This document shows positions 29,331 through 37,982 of a stretch of 64,000 nt of DNA, in pieces. The notes beneath the pieces were generated by a model, which worked only from the letters and a program-made list of their open reading frames with translations, was not told the origin of the DNA and ran no database searches. The position numbers and the translations under genes were made by a program. The first letter of the stretch is position 1, and the number at the start of each line of letters is the position of its first letter. The stretch is from CALLPQ01 sp964392325 (GTDB lineage: Bacteria > Pseudomonadota > Alphaproteobacteria > Caulobacterales > Parvularculaceae): the NCBI GenBank assembly GCA_964392325.1, contig CAYMPJ010000018.1, forward strand, positions 10,944 through 74,943. Direction: 5' to 3'.

Positions 29331-30568
29331 TATTGAGTCTCCACATTAGACTTGATGCCCGGATTGGGAATTTCTCCCGCTGCAACTTTCATAAGCAGCA
29401 AGGCAGAAAGTTTAGCACGCTCTTCAAGACTATCAAGTTTAACAAATTCATCCGCACTATGAATTTTACCCCCTCGCACTCCCAACGTATCAACAACCGG
29501 AATACCCGCCGCCGCGATATTATTACCGTCACAACATCCCCCTGTTGGAACCCATTTAATAGTTAAATTCAAATCTGCTCCAACCGCGCGCACTGCCTGG
29601 AAAAATTTTTCCGTTTGCTCATCCATCGGTTTTGGCGGACGATAAAAATGTCCGTGGCTTTTGAGTTGAAGTCCATTTTGTTTATTCATTTTGGCGAGGA
29701 TTTCTTCCAAGTGCCTCATGAACCAGTCGCCATCTTCTGGCTGTTCGATACGTACATTAAACCGGACAACAGCATTGTCAGGCACCACATTATTAGGCCC
29801 ACCGCCTTCAAGCTTTGCCACATTAACAGTCAAGCCGGTCCGACCTCCAGACAATTCATTAATTCGAGTAATGAACTCAGCCCCGGCAACGATGGCATTC
29901 ATGCCTAAATGGTGTTCGCGTCCTGCATGGGCGGTGGTTCCTTTTATGCTGACAGAAAAATTTCCACTGCCTTTGCGGGCACCGGCAAGCGAGCCATCCA
30001 CCAGAGCGGGTTCATAGACACATGCAAAATGCGCACGGCTTGCTGCTTGGGTTAAAGCCCAAGCGGAACCATGAGATCCGATTTCTTCATCTGCATTTAT
30101 TAAAATTTCATACCCAATTTGATCGGCAAAGGGCGAGAGCATAACCGTTTTCAAAGCATACAGCATCACGATGATTCCCCCCTTCATATCCGCCGCGCCC
30201 GGCGCGTTCAGGGTATCGTCATCAATAAAATAGGCCGACTGAAAGGCATGATTGGCGTCGAACACTGTATCCATATGCCCAGCCAGCAAGACCCGTAACG
30301 GGGCTTGAGGATTATGAGTAACTCGAATCAGATCGCCAACTTTACGATGCTCTAACTCGCCTTGCGCAGATATGGATTCTTGAGGACGCGAAGAGACAAT
30401 CTCAATTTCACCAGGCAATTGCGTAAAAGCTTCCCTGATTTTTTGCCGCATGGCCTCAAGACCATCCAGATTGGCGCTGCCAGAATTGACATCGCACCAC
30501 TCGAGAAGGAGCTCTTGCATAGCGCTGCGCTGGCCGTTTAGCGGTTCTAGATGATCATTCCAATTCAA
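29330..30568 (-). CDS. M20 family metallohydrolase in the AST operon
   Basis: A zinc-dependent amidohydrolase of the ArgE/DapE/carboxypeptidase G2 clan. Metal ligands are present in order: LLAGHMDTVF, GAADMKGG, NADEEIGSHG (general base and ligand Glu pair), VYEPAL and the late His in GKIHSADEF; the dimerisation-domain His is in TAHAGREHH. The start is probably TTG at 30568, with AAGGAT about 8 bases upstream, because family-like sequence (LNWNDHLEPLNGQ) begins there; there is no ATG nearby. It is the first gene of the ast operon. It may hydrolyse succinylglutamate in place of AstE, but that is inference. Confidence 0.85.
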   Translation of the reverse strand: MNWNDHLEPLNGQRSAMQELLLEWCDVNSGSANLDGLEAMRQKIREAFTQLPGEIEIVSSRPQESISAQGELEHRKVGDLIRVTHNPQAPLRVLLAGHMDTVFDANHAFQSAYFIDDDTLNAPGAADMKGGIIVMLYALKTVMLSPFADQIGYEILINADEEIGSHGSAWALTQAASRAHFACVYEPALVDGSLAGARKGSGNFSVSIKGTTAHAGREHHLGMNAIVAGAEFITRINELSGGRTGLTVNVAKLEGGGPNNVVPDNAVVRFNVRIEQPEDGDWFMRHLEEILAKMNKQNGLQLKSHGHFYRPPKPMDEQTEKFFQAVRAVGADLNLTIKWVPTGGCCDGNNIAAAGIPVVDTLGVRGGKIHSADEFVKLDSLEERAKLSALLLMKVAAGEIPNPGIKSNVETQ

Positions 30569-30836
30569 ATTATTGATCCTTATGGCGCGAACCCCAATCT
30601 TACGAAACGTCCCCACGAGACATGAGAGTACATGCCAAGGCGTATACCAGCGGTAACCATAGAGCAAGACTAGCAAACATCAGCATCTTTCTATAACGCC
30701 GCACCTGCAACTTCTTGCACTTGCCGATTGATAGGGTAATGTAAGCTATGATTTGTTCTCAAGACATTAGGTAACCCACGATAAAGTCTATTTGCATATC
30801 AGAAAGTCCACCGTAAAGCGTTTATGAGACCATTCT

Positions 30837-33500
30837 ATGCTTCGCATTATTGAGATTATGTTGTGTTACTGGGCGCAAGGGGCAAGAAAGGGCGGACTTG
30901 TCATCGCTCTTGCTTTTCTGACCGCGACAGGGTTTGCAGGCTGGTACGCTGCCAACACACTTACGGTGAACCCCGATACCACAAAAATGTTGGCCGCAGA
31001 TCTGGATTTCCAGAAAACCGCCCGAGAACTGCGGGACGCATTCCCACAATTAAAAGAAGAATTATCGATCATAATTCGCGCACCAACCCTCGATGAGGTG
31101 GACGGCTACGCAGCTGATTTGGATGAAAGGCTAAAATTACGAAAAGATCTCGTTACAGAAACTTTTTCCAATGTAACAGACCCCTTTCTAAGAGAAAACG
31201 GGCTGCTTTATCTTTCCGAGCGTGATCTGGAAGTTCAACTTAAAAACCTCACTCAGGCTGCCGGACTGATTGAAAAGCTCTATCAGTCTCCAGATATCGA
31301 CACCCTTTTTTCTACGCTTGCCGAGAACGATTCACTGGCAGCAAATTCAGATTTAGGCACCCAGACCCTTGACGATATCTATGCCAAACTCGCAGATACA
31401 ATCGAGAAAACTTTAGCCGGAACCCCTGAACCATTCTCATGGCGCGGGACATTAAGAGACGAGATTGCGCCAACTGGTGGTTATCTGCGCATATTTAATG
31501 TTAAGCCAGTTCCCGATGAGGTTGTGGGCATTCAACCAGTAAAATTCGCGCGCGATGGCTTACGTGAGGAACTCGACAAACTTAATGCTGAATATGGAAA
31601 CCGCACCACGGCATTAATTACTGGTAATTATGCCCTGCGCGGTGAGGAACTTGCGTCGGTTTCCAAAGGCATAGGCTTTTCATTTTTACTATCGTTTTTC
31701 ATGGTGTTCATCTTATTGATGTTCGCTTTTCGCTCGCTTTACGTTTCTATTCTAACCCTGATAGGTCTAATCATCACAATCACCCTGACATCTGCCTTCG
31801 CAGCATGGTGGTTTACCGAACTAAATCTGATTTCCGTGGCCTTTACGGTCTTACTTATCGGGTTAGGTCTGGACTTCTTTATACATCTTCTCCTTCACGT
31901 TCAGGAATACCGGTCCAGAGGTCTTGATCGCAGAGTCGCATTGAATTCTACCATGCGCGAGATTGGCGGAGCCATGGCTCTGGCTGCCCCCACAACATCC
32001 CTCGCCTTTTTCTCATTCCTACCGACCAGCTTTGCAGGTATCGCGCAACTGGGCGCAGTAGCAGGGGTCGGTGTTCTCATCGCATTCTTTGTCTCCATCA
32101 CATTTTTACCCGCAGCCTTAGCGATAGCGCCGCCGCCGCGGCCAAAACCTCAAAAAGAAACAGAACATACCGGCAAAAGCTTTTTCGAAGTTATCTGTAT
32201 ACCGATCGCTATCGTGGTTGTTATTGCCGGTATTTTCGCAATTTCCTATTTACCCAAAGCCCGATTCGATGCCGACCCGATGAGTCTTCGCGATCCTCGA
32301 ACCGAATCTGTTCGCGCTTTCAATATGCTCTTTGACGATCCAAACACATACCCCTATCGTTTGACCCGTTTGGTCGACAATGAAAAAGAAGTTGCAGCTA
32401 CCGTGCAGAAAGCCAAAGAACTTGATTTGGTGCGCACTACCCGCTCCCTACCAGATTTTATTCCCGAAGATCAGGAATTCAAACTGGAACTCATTGACAT
32501 TGCATCTGGCTCTCTCGCCTTTGTTTTTGGCAAGGAGCCCGAAACTGGTAAAACGCAACCAAACGGTTCAGGACTTAAAGCACTGCGCCAACAGCTTGAA
32601 AAACGAATCGCAGAACAAGCTCAAAACGTTGAAAAAGATGAAATTCCAAACACCAATACTAACCGCCTCATCCGTACGCTGACACAAGTAGAAGATCGCA
32701 ATGACCCTGCTCTTCTAAAAGAGTTGCAATCCCAGATATTCCAGTTTTGGCCAAACCTAACAGCCAGCCTGCGTGATCAGTTTAATGCTGATTTTATAGA
32801 TTATGATAACCTCCCCAAGGCCGTCACCGAGCGTTATATCGCCGCGAATGGAAAGTGGCGGGTTGATATGCTTCCCGCTGAAGATGTGCGCGATGAAACA
32901 AAACTCAATGCTTATGTAGATTCCACTGAAGCATTATTTCCAGATATTGCAGGAAGCGCTATTCAAGGCAAAAAGGCGGGAGATATTATTGCTGGGTCCA
33001 TGCTCTATGCTGCTGGACTTGCAACGATCGTCATCACCATCATATTGCTTGTTTTTGTGCAAAACCCGCTTCGGGTTGCAATGATTTTGTTTCCCTTGGG
33101 ACTCGCGGCAACACTTACTGTCGCAACGAGCGTTATCCTTGATATCCCGTTCAATTATGCCAATGTGATTGTTCTTCCCCTTTTGATGGGTATTGGTGTT
33201 GATAGCGGCATCCATCTGGTATTGCGTCAGCAAAAAACTGCTAATGGCTTGGGAAAAGCTAAAAAATCCAGCGTTTATCAAACAGCAACGCCGAGGGCAG
33301 TGTTTTTCTCCGCCCTAACTACGGTTGCCTCGTTTGGAAGCTTGATTCTTTCCGCTCACCGCGGCACCTCCAGCATGGGGCAATTACTGACCATAGCGAT
33401 CGCCTTTACCTTGTTGTGTACATTGGTTGTATTACCAGCGGTATTCCAGATTGAAAACACCCTAAAAAAGAAGAAAACACTAGAATTTTCTGACAGTTAG
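30837..33500 (+). CDS. hpnN: Hopanoid transporter HpnN (RND/MMPL superfamily)
   Basis: HpnN moves hopanoids from the inner to the outer membrane. The 887-residue protein has the RND plan: one N-terminal membrane helix, a large periplasmic domain (about residues 45-280), five helices with LLIGLGLDFFIHLLLH, a second helix and periplasmic domain (about 455-720), and a final helix group with LLMGIGVDSGIHLVLR. The paired G-x-G-x-D-x-x-I-H motifs mark the two halves. Context supports the hopanoid assignment: hpnM, ispA, ispH and hpnC-D-E-G-H lie nearby. It is divergent from the ast operon. Confidence 0.88.
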   Translation: MLRIIEIMLCYWAQGARKGGLVIALAFLTATGFAGWYAANTLTVNPDTTKMLAADLDFQKTARELRDAFPQLKEELSIIIRAPTLDEVDGYAADLDERLKLRKDLVTETFSNVTDPFLRENGLLYLSERDLEVQLKNLTQAAGLIEKLYQSPDIDTLFSTLAENDSLAANSDLGTQTLDDIYAKLADTIEKTLAGTPEPFSWRGTLRDEIAPTGGYLRIFNVKPVPDEVVGIQPVKFARDGLREELDKLNAEYGNRTTALITGNYALRGEELASVSKGIGFSFLLSFFMVFILLMFAFRSLYVSILTLIGLIITITLTSAFAAWWFTELNLISVAFTVLLIGLGLDFFIHLLLHVQEYRSRGLDRRVALNSTMREIGGAMALAAPTTSLAFFSFLPTSFAGIAQLGAVAGVGVLIAFFVSITFLPAALAIAPPPRPKPQKETEHTGKSFFEVICIPIAIVVVIAGIFAISYLPKARFDADPMSLRDPRTESVRAFNMLFDDPNTYPYRLTRLVDNEKEVAATVQKAKELDLVRTTRSLPDFIPEDQEFKLELIDIASGSLAFVFGKEPETGKTQPNGSGLKALRQQLEKRIAEQAQNVEKDEIPNTNTNRLIRTLTQVEDRNDPALLKELQSQIFQFWPNLTASLRDQFNADFIDYDNLPKAVTERYIAANGKWRVDMLPAEDVRDETKLNAYVDSTEALFPDIAGSAIQGKKAGDIIAGSMLYAAGLATIVITIILLVFVQNPLRVAMILFPLGLAATLTVATSVILDIPFNYANVIVLPLLMGIGVDSGIHLVLRQQKTANGLGKAKKSSVYQTATPRAVFFSALTTVASFGSLILSAHRGTSSMGQLLTIAIAFTLLCTLVVLPAVFQIENTLKKKKTLEFSDS

Positions 33501-33802
33501 GCTTCCTTTGTAATGTGAATTTGGCTCACACCCAGATATTTACTCTCGGAAAATTGAAACCAAACCCTAAACTTTGCCACGATCATGTCGTATTTTCCTC
33601 TTGTTTGCGGCGCAATATTGTATCATTGATGGGATCTCAGATTTATACTTTTGACCATGTTTGAGTAATTGCGCCCTGAACCAGAAATTGAAGATTATAA
33701 ATTCTCTTTGGGCAACCTCGATTGAGAGCTAGAAACGGAAAAACCATTAGATGGGCCATATTTTAGGACAAATGAAATTGGTCACATTCAAGGGATAAGA
33801 AA
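33501..33802. other. Gap between hpnN and hpnM
   Basis: These 302 bases hold no convincing gene, terminator or repeat. It is possible that hpnM has its own promoter here, but I cannot pick a clear -35/-10 pair. Confidence 0.4.
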
Positions 33803-34531
33803 ATGAAAAATCTAAATAATAGCGTAAGCACTTCTCGCATTAGACTATTTGGTGTTGCCGCTGTTTTTATATCTGCGAGCGTGACAAGTTTTGGGATTAA
33901 TGCTCAGGATGATTCTTCCGGCTTGCTGAGTTTAGCCACCTCCACATCTGGCGCGGCACAAGCAACCAATGAAACCTTTGACAGCATTTCTGAGGACCTG
34001 GTTGACCCTGCAGTTTCCGAAGCAGTGGATTTCACGAGAGAATTGACGGATCGCGCTAACTTTGCTTTCACCTCGACTTCAGATGAATCTGCCCAGCTAC
34101 ACAACTTTCAAGATGTACTCTCTGAAGGGCTAGCGCTTGATTTTCTCGGACGGTTTATGCTCGGTTCGCACCGAAATTCTCTAACTGATGATCAGCAATC
34201 TCGATATTCTTCAATTTTTCCAGATTACATCACACGGCTTTATGCAGAGCAATTTAGAGACATTGCTGGGCGCGATCTGGATATTATCAATGCAACGCCA
34301 TTCAAACGCGGTGATGTGATTGTACGCACACAATTCTTGCGAGATAGCGGCCAAGCTGTAAATGTTGATTGGCGAACTCGCAAACTCCGCAACGGTAACC
34401 ATCGAATGATCGATATTGTCGTGTCAGGCGTATCAATTATGACTGTAAAGCGAGAAGAGTTCTCTTCCTTTATCTCTAATAATGGTGTTGATGCGCTCAT
34501 CACGCGGTTAGAAGAAAACGGATCAATGTAA
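33803..34531 (+). CDS. hpnM: MlaC/Ttg2-type periplasmic lipid-binding protein (HpnM-like)
   Basis: The 242-residue protein has a signal peptide (hydrophobic residues 15-34, cleavage probable after NAQ) and a MlaC/Ttg2D domain. ALDFLGRFMLGSHRNSLTDDQQ and FPDYITRLYAEQF are typical, with VDWRTRKLRNGNHRMIDIVVSGVS in the lipid-binding barrel. MlaC-like proteins carry phospholipids across the periplasm; the copy in hopanoid clusters is called HpnM. AGGGATAAG precedes the ATG. The gene ends at a strong terminator. The hopanoid role rests on location next to hpnN. Confidence 0.83.
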   Translation: MKNLNNSVSTSRIRLFGVAAVFISASVTSFGINAQDDSSGLLSLATSTSGAAQATNETFDSISEDLVDPAVSEAVDFTRELTDRANFAFTSTSDESAQLHNFQDVLSEGLALDFLGRFMLGSHRNSLTDDQQSRYSSIFPDYITRLYAEQFRDIAGRDLDIINATPFKRGDVIVRTQFLRDSGQAVNVDWRTRKLRNGNHRMIDIVVSGVSIMTVKREEFSSFISNNGVDALITRLEENGSM

Positions 34532-34563
34532 AAACCGAGATACCCGGTTTTATCAACCAATAT

Positions 34564-34590
34564 GGGCGAGATTAATCTCGCCCTTTTTTT
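34564..34590 (+). terminator. Intrinsic terminator after hpnM
   Basis: A perfect 20-base palindrome (GGGCGAGATT and its complement, tetraloop TTAA) is followed by seven Ts, 32 bases after the hpnM stop. It is a textbook rho-independent terminator. Confidence 0.93.
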
Positions 34591-34650
34591 GCTCGTTATT
34601 TTTATGAATAGTTTTTTGTCACCCATTTAATCTGAAGCGGCAATTTTCAC

Positions 34651-35538
34651 TCAGGATTTGCGTTCAAAAACGAACTGGGCTGCGCCTTTTAAGGGTGCTG
34701 CTTTTTCGCCAAATCGATCCAGATGCCCTTGCGCACTGTTTACCAACTCAAGGGCGCGATCCCGGGCCCCGTTGGCACCCAATATTTTGACAAAGGTCGC
34801 CTTATCCATATCTTCATCCTGCCCGGTCGGTTTTCCCAATGTTTCAGGGTCGGAAAAAATATCGAGCAAATCATCGACAATCTGAAAAGCTAGTCCTAAA
34901 TTTTCAGAATATGCTTCAAGTGCCGCAATATCATTTTCATCTCCGCCACCGACAATACCGCCCGCCATCGCAGAAAATTTAATCAAGGCACCGGTTTTTA
35001 GTTCTTGCAATTGACTAACACCCGCCAGGTCAAATTCTTTTTGTTCTGCATAGATATCAATCATCTGCCCACCAACCATACCTATCTTACCGGACGCCTT
35101 TGCCAGTTCTAGCGCCAACGCGCACCGAACATTTGCATCAGGGTGTGTGGGCGCTTCTGCCAAAATTTCAAATGCTTGTGTTAACAAAGCATCCCCCGCA
35201 AGAATAGCCGTTGCATCATCAAAAGCTTTATGAACGGAGGGTCGCCCACGGCGCAAATCACTATCATCCATGGCCGGTAGATCATCGTGAATCAAGGAAT
35301 AGCAATGGATCATCTCCACCGCGCATCCTGTTCGGATTGAACGTTCACGCGGACAATCAAAAATATCTGCTGCTGCAATTACCAAAAATGGCCGTAAGCG
35401 CTTACCACCATCCAGCGCGCCATGTCTCATCGCATCAACAACGCGGCCAAGAGGACCATCAGTAGGCGGTAAAAAACCATCCAGTGCGGCCTCGACAAGA
35501 GTTGCAGTTTCACGAATGGTTGTCTCAAAAGCACTCAT
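34651..35538 (-). CDS. ispA: Farnesyl diphosphate synthase (polyprenyl synthetase)
   Basis: IspA condenses IPP with DMAPP and geranyl diphosphate to farnesyl diphosphate, the substrate for squalene and for undecaprenyl and quinone side chains. The 295-residue protein has both aspartate-rich motifs: DDLPAMDD (85-92, first, short-chain type with two residues between) and DDLLDIFSD (222-230). GGKRLRP is at 44-50 and GGQMID at 156-161. The xseB and dxs genes that often flank ispA are not here. Its position between hopanoid genes suggests supply of farnesyl diphosphate to hpnC-D-E. Confidence 0.93.
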   Translation of the reverse strand: MSAFETTIRETATLVEAALDGFLPPTDGPLGRVVDAMRHGALDGGKRLRPFLVIAAADIFDCPRERSIRTGCAVEMIHCYSLIHDDLPAMDDSDLRRGRPSVHKAFDDATAILAGDALLTQAFEILAEAPTHPDANVRCALALELAKASGKIGMVGGQMIDIYAEQKEFDLAGVSQLQELKTGALIKFSAMAGGIVGGGDENDIAALEAYSENLGLAFQIVDDLLDIFSDPETLGKPTGQDEDMDKATFVKILGANGARDRALELVNSAQGHLDRFGEKAAPLKGAAQFVFERKS

Positions 35539-35695
35539 TAAAATCTCTCAAAATTGGACTGACGATGTAGGGCTCATAGCGCGGCGAGCCTTGTACGACA
35601 AGCCTCACATTTTCCTTGGGCCATTTTGTTTTCAAGTGGACACTAACTGCCCTGCAAACGCGCAAAAAAAATGAGAACCAAGAATAATTTGTAAT

Positions 35696-36499
35696 TTAGG
35701 CAAATTTTGACTTGGTGAGCCCGGAACCATTACAAGGTACACATTTTTTAGCGATCAAGCCGGTTTTCCCCCGACCATTACAGCTTTCGCAAAGTGCGCG
35801 GCTAGCATCACTGCGACCCAAAAAGCGTGCGAGCATCTCATCAGGATGTTCGTGGTTAGCATGCGCTTTATCATCATAATCTATTTGATTCTTACCATTT
35901 TTCGTTTGGCTAGCAAAAGATGCAGCCAATGGCTCTTCCAAATTTTTGTTATCTTGGGGAGAAATTTTCTCTTTATTGAGCGCCGCCCCAGAAGCTACCT
36001 CATTTGCCGCTTTCCCGTGGAGAAGTTGAATTGCATTTGCGGACAAGGCTTCTTTAAAACTTAAACCCGGGGTCAGCATTTTTAGCGTCATGACAATATC
36101 GCGCTTCCATGCCTCTAAAATCATGGCAAAGCGTCCTTCGTCAAATGCACCGCCAGCATCAAACATAGACATCAACAGCAAATTGCCCTGATCATCAAAC
36201 TCGGTCACAGAAACATGAAGATTGCGATTCAAGGCCTCAGCCCCGGTAGCGCTTAGCTCAAACCCCTTAAATAGGCCCAAAAATCCAAATTGTAGTATTT
36301 TTTCGGGTTCTTCTGGTGCATTAAACAGAAGGGCCAGAAAGTTAAGCCCTTTCTCGCTAACCCTAATATATTTGGTATCGCGATCTTCCTGCGCTGGTGG
36401 CAAGATTTCCACCTCTTCGTAGGCACGCTCCAGCACTTTAATCATTGAATCTAAGGGCCAATAACCCTCAGCACCAGCGCGAAATAAAGAAACTGACAT
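35696..36499 (-). CDS. Unrecognised protein with C-terminal DnaJ-type cysteine motif
   Basis: I do not recognise the main body. From the ATG at 36499 (MSVSLFRAG) the product has about 267 residues; a TTG at 36526 would add nine. Residues 1-150 look like a folded soluble domain with alternating hydrophobic strands (LLFNAP, ILQFGFLGLF, LHVSVTEFDDQGNLLLMSMFDAGGAFDEGRF). A variable linker follows, then LCESCNGRGKTG and CVPCNGSGLTK, two CxxCxGxG repeats as in the DnaJ zinc-binding region, making one four-cysteine metal site. There is no signal peptide. It lies downstream of ispH's divergent promoter region and upstream of ispA. Function unknown. Confidence 0.7.
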   Translation of the reverse strand: MSVSLFRAGAEGYWPLDSMIKVLERAYEEVEILPPAQEDRDTKYIRVSEKGLNFLALLFNAPEEPEKILQFGFLGLFKGFELSATGAEALNRNLHVSVTEFDDQGNLLLMSMFDAGGAFDEGRFAMILEAWKRDIVMTLKMLTPGLSFKEALSANAIQLLHGKAANEVASGAALNKEKISPQDNKNLEEPLAASFASQTKNGKNQIDYDDKAHANHEHPDEMLARFLGRSDASRALCESCNGRGKTGLIAKKCVPCNGSGLTKSKFA

Positions 36500-36526
36500 A
36501 GAAAAATTGCCCCAAAAACCACTCAA

Positions 36527-36891
36527 CTAGCAACAGGCTACCCCATCACAAAGCAATCGCCAAGGGTGAGACGATATTTTATCACATGTAAGCCTCTGAT
36601 TGATCGAAATTAAGCTTAAGCCCCCGCATAACGCCCCATATTGCACCGCAACACAAACTAGGCTAGGTTTTCATCCGATAAAAGAATATGCCCCTAACGA
36701 CGAGCTGTAAAAAACCGTGATCATTGGCCCCTTGCAGGGTACACTATGTCATGAAATAAGATGGTTTGGATTTGGTGTTGGGAATAGTGTGAGTTTGTGA
36801 TGAATAGCGCTTTTTTTCTTTTTGAGTTGGGCGTATTGCTCGTAAGAACGAAGAAACATTTTTGGCACTCCACAATTCAAGGGGTGTCGAT
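36527..36891. other. Divergent gap upstream of ispH
   Basis: About 365 bases separate the unknown gene (minus) and ispH (plus). I see no open frame worth calling. Promoters for both genes should lie here. A T-run (GCTTTTTTTCTTTTTG, near 36809-36824) follows no stable stem, so I do not call a terminator. Confidence 0.35.
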
Positions 36892-37887
36892 ATGAGTATT
36901 AAGGATAAATCATTGAAAGTTATTCTCGCACAACCTCGCGGCTTTTGCGCTGGCGTAGAGCGCGCTATTGATATAGTTGAACGAGCGCTCGCAAAATACG
37001 GTGCCCCGGTTTATGTCCGCCACGAAATCGTCCACAACAAGCATGTCGTGGAAACACTACGCAATCGAGGCGCAATTTTTGTTGAAGAAGTTGATGAAAT
37101 TCCTGAAGGCGCGGTTACTATATTCTCCGCACACGGCGTGTCTCGAAAAGTGGAAGATGGTGCTCATTTCCGCGAACTTGACGTAATAGATGCAACTTGC
37201 CCGCTCGTAACAAAAGTACACAAAGAAGGCCGCCGCTATGCGGGTAAAGGCTATGACATTGTCCTTATCGGTCACTTGGGTCACCCAGAAGTAGAAGGCA
37301 CACTTGGTCAAATCCCTGGCAAAGTCCATGTAATCAGCGAGCCTGAAGATGTGAAAGGGTTAGAAGTTTCTGACCCTGACCGGGTTTCATTCGTTACCCA
37401 GACAACCCTTTCCGTTAATGATACCAAAGATGTAATTGCTGCTCTTAAAGAGCGCTATCCTAATATCATCGGTCCCGACACGAGAGATATTTGTTATGCA
37501 ACACAGAACCGGCAAACCGCAGTTCTGGAAATGGTAAAAAAAGTTGATCTCCTTCTTGTGGTTGGCGCCAATAATAGCTCTAACTCAAATCGACTTCGTG
37601 AAATTGGCGAGAATCATGGTGTTCCCAGTTATTTGATTGAAGATGCTTCTATCTTCGAAGAAAAATGGCTAGAGGGTGTCGAGACAGTTGGCGTGACCGC
37701 CGGCGCATCAGCTCCTGAATCCCTAGTACAAGAAACAATTAAGCGCTTATCGGATTGCCGTGCACTAACAGTTGAGAAACTCGATGGGGTGGAAGAAAAC
37801 GTGCACTTTAAGCTTCCAAAAGAACTCGCCGATGTTCCAAGGCCAGAGGCTGCCATGAAAGCCTGGACCCCCGAGGAGGTTTACTAG
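36892..37887 (+). CDS. ispH: 4-hydroxy-3-methylbut-2-enyl diphosphate reductase
   Basis: IspH is the last enzyme of the MEP pathway and makes IPP and DMAPP with an oxygen-sensitive iron-sulfur cluster. The three cluster cysteines are Cys19 (QPRGFCAGVERAI), Cys103 (DATCPLVTKVH) and Cys201 (RDICYATQNRQ). HE at about residues 44-45, HGVS and NSSNSNRL are further conserved elements. The ATG at 36892 is preceded by AAGGGG with suitable spacing; an upstream TTG (36862) is less likely. Length from this start is 331 residues, normal for the family. hpnH follows 95 bases downstream. Confidence 0.96.
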   Translation: MSIKDKSLKVILAQPRGFCAGVERAIDIVERALAKYGAPVYVRHEIVHNKHVVETLRNRGAIFVEEVDEIPEGAVTIFSAHGVSRKVEDGAHFRELDVIDATCPLVTKVHKEGRRYAGKGYDIVLIGHLGHPEVEGTLGQIPGKVHVISEPEDVKGLEVSDPDRVSFVTQTTLSVNDTKDVIAALKERYPNIIGPDTRDICYATQNRQTAVLEMVKKVDLLLVVGANNSSNSNRLREIGENHGVPSYLIEDASIFEEKWLEGVETVGVTAGASAPESLVQETIKRLSDCRALTVEKLDGVEENVHFKLPKELADVPRPEAAMKAWTPEEVY

Positions 37888-37982
37888 ATTTCTCTGGCAA
37901 GAATACCGTTATACAATTGAACCAAAATTCGTAACAATAGATCAGTATAAAACTATCAAAATATCTTCAGGAGCTCGTCTCG

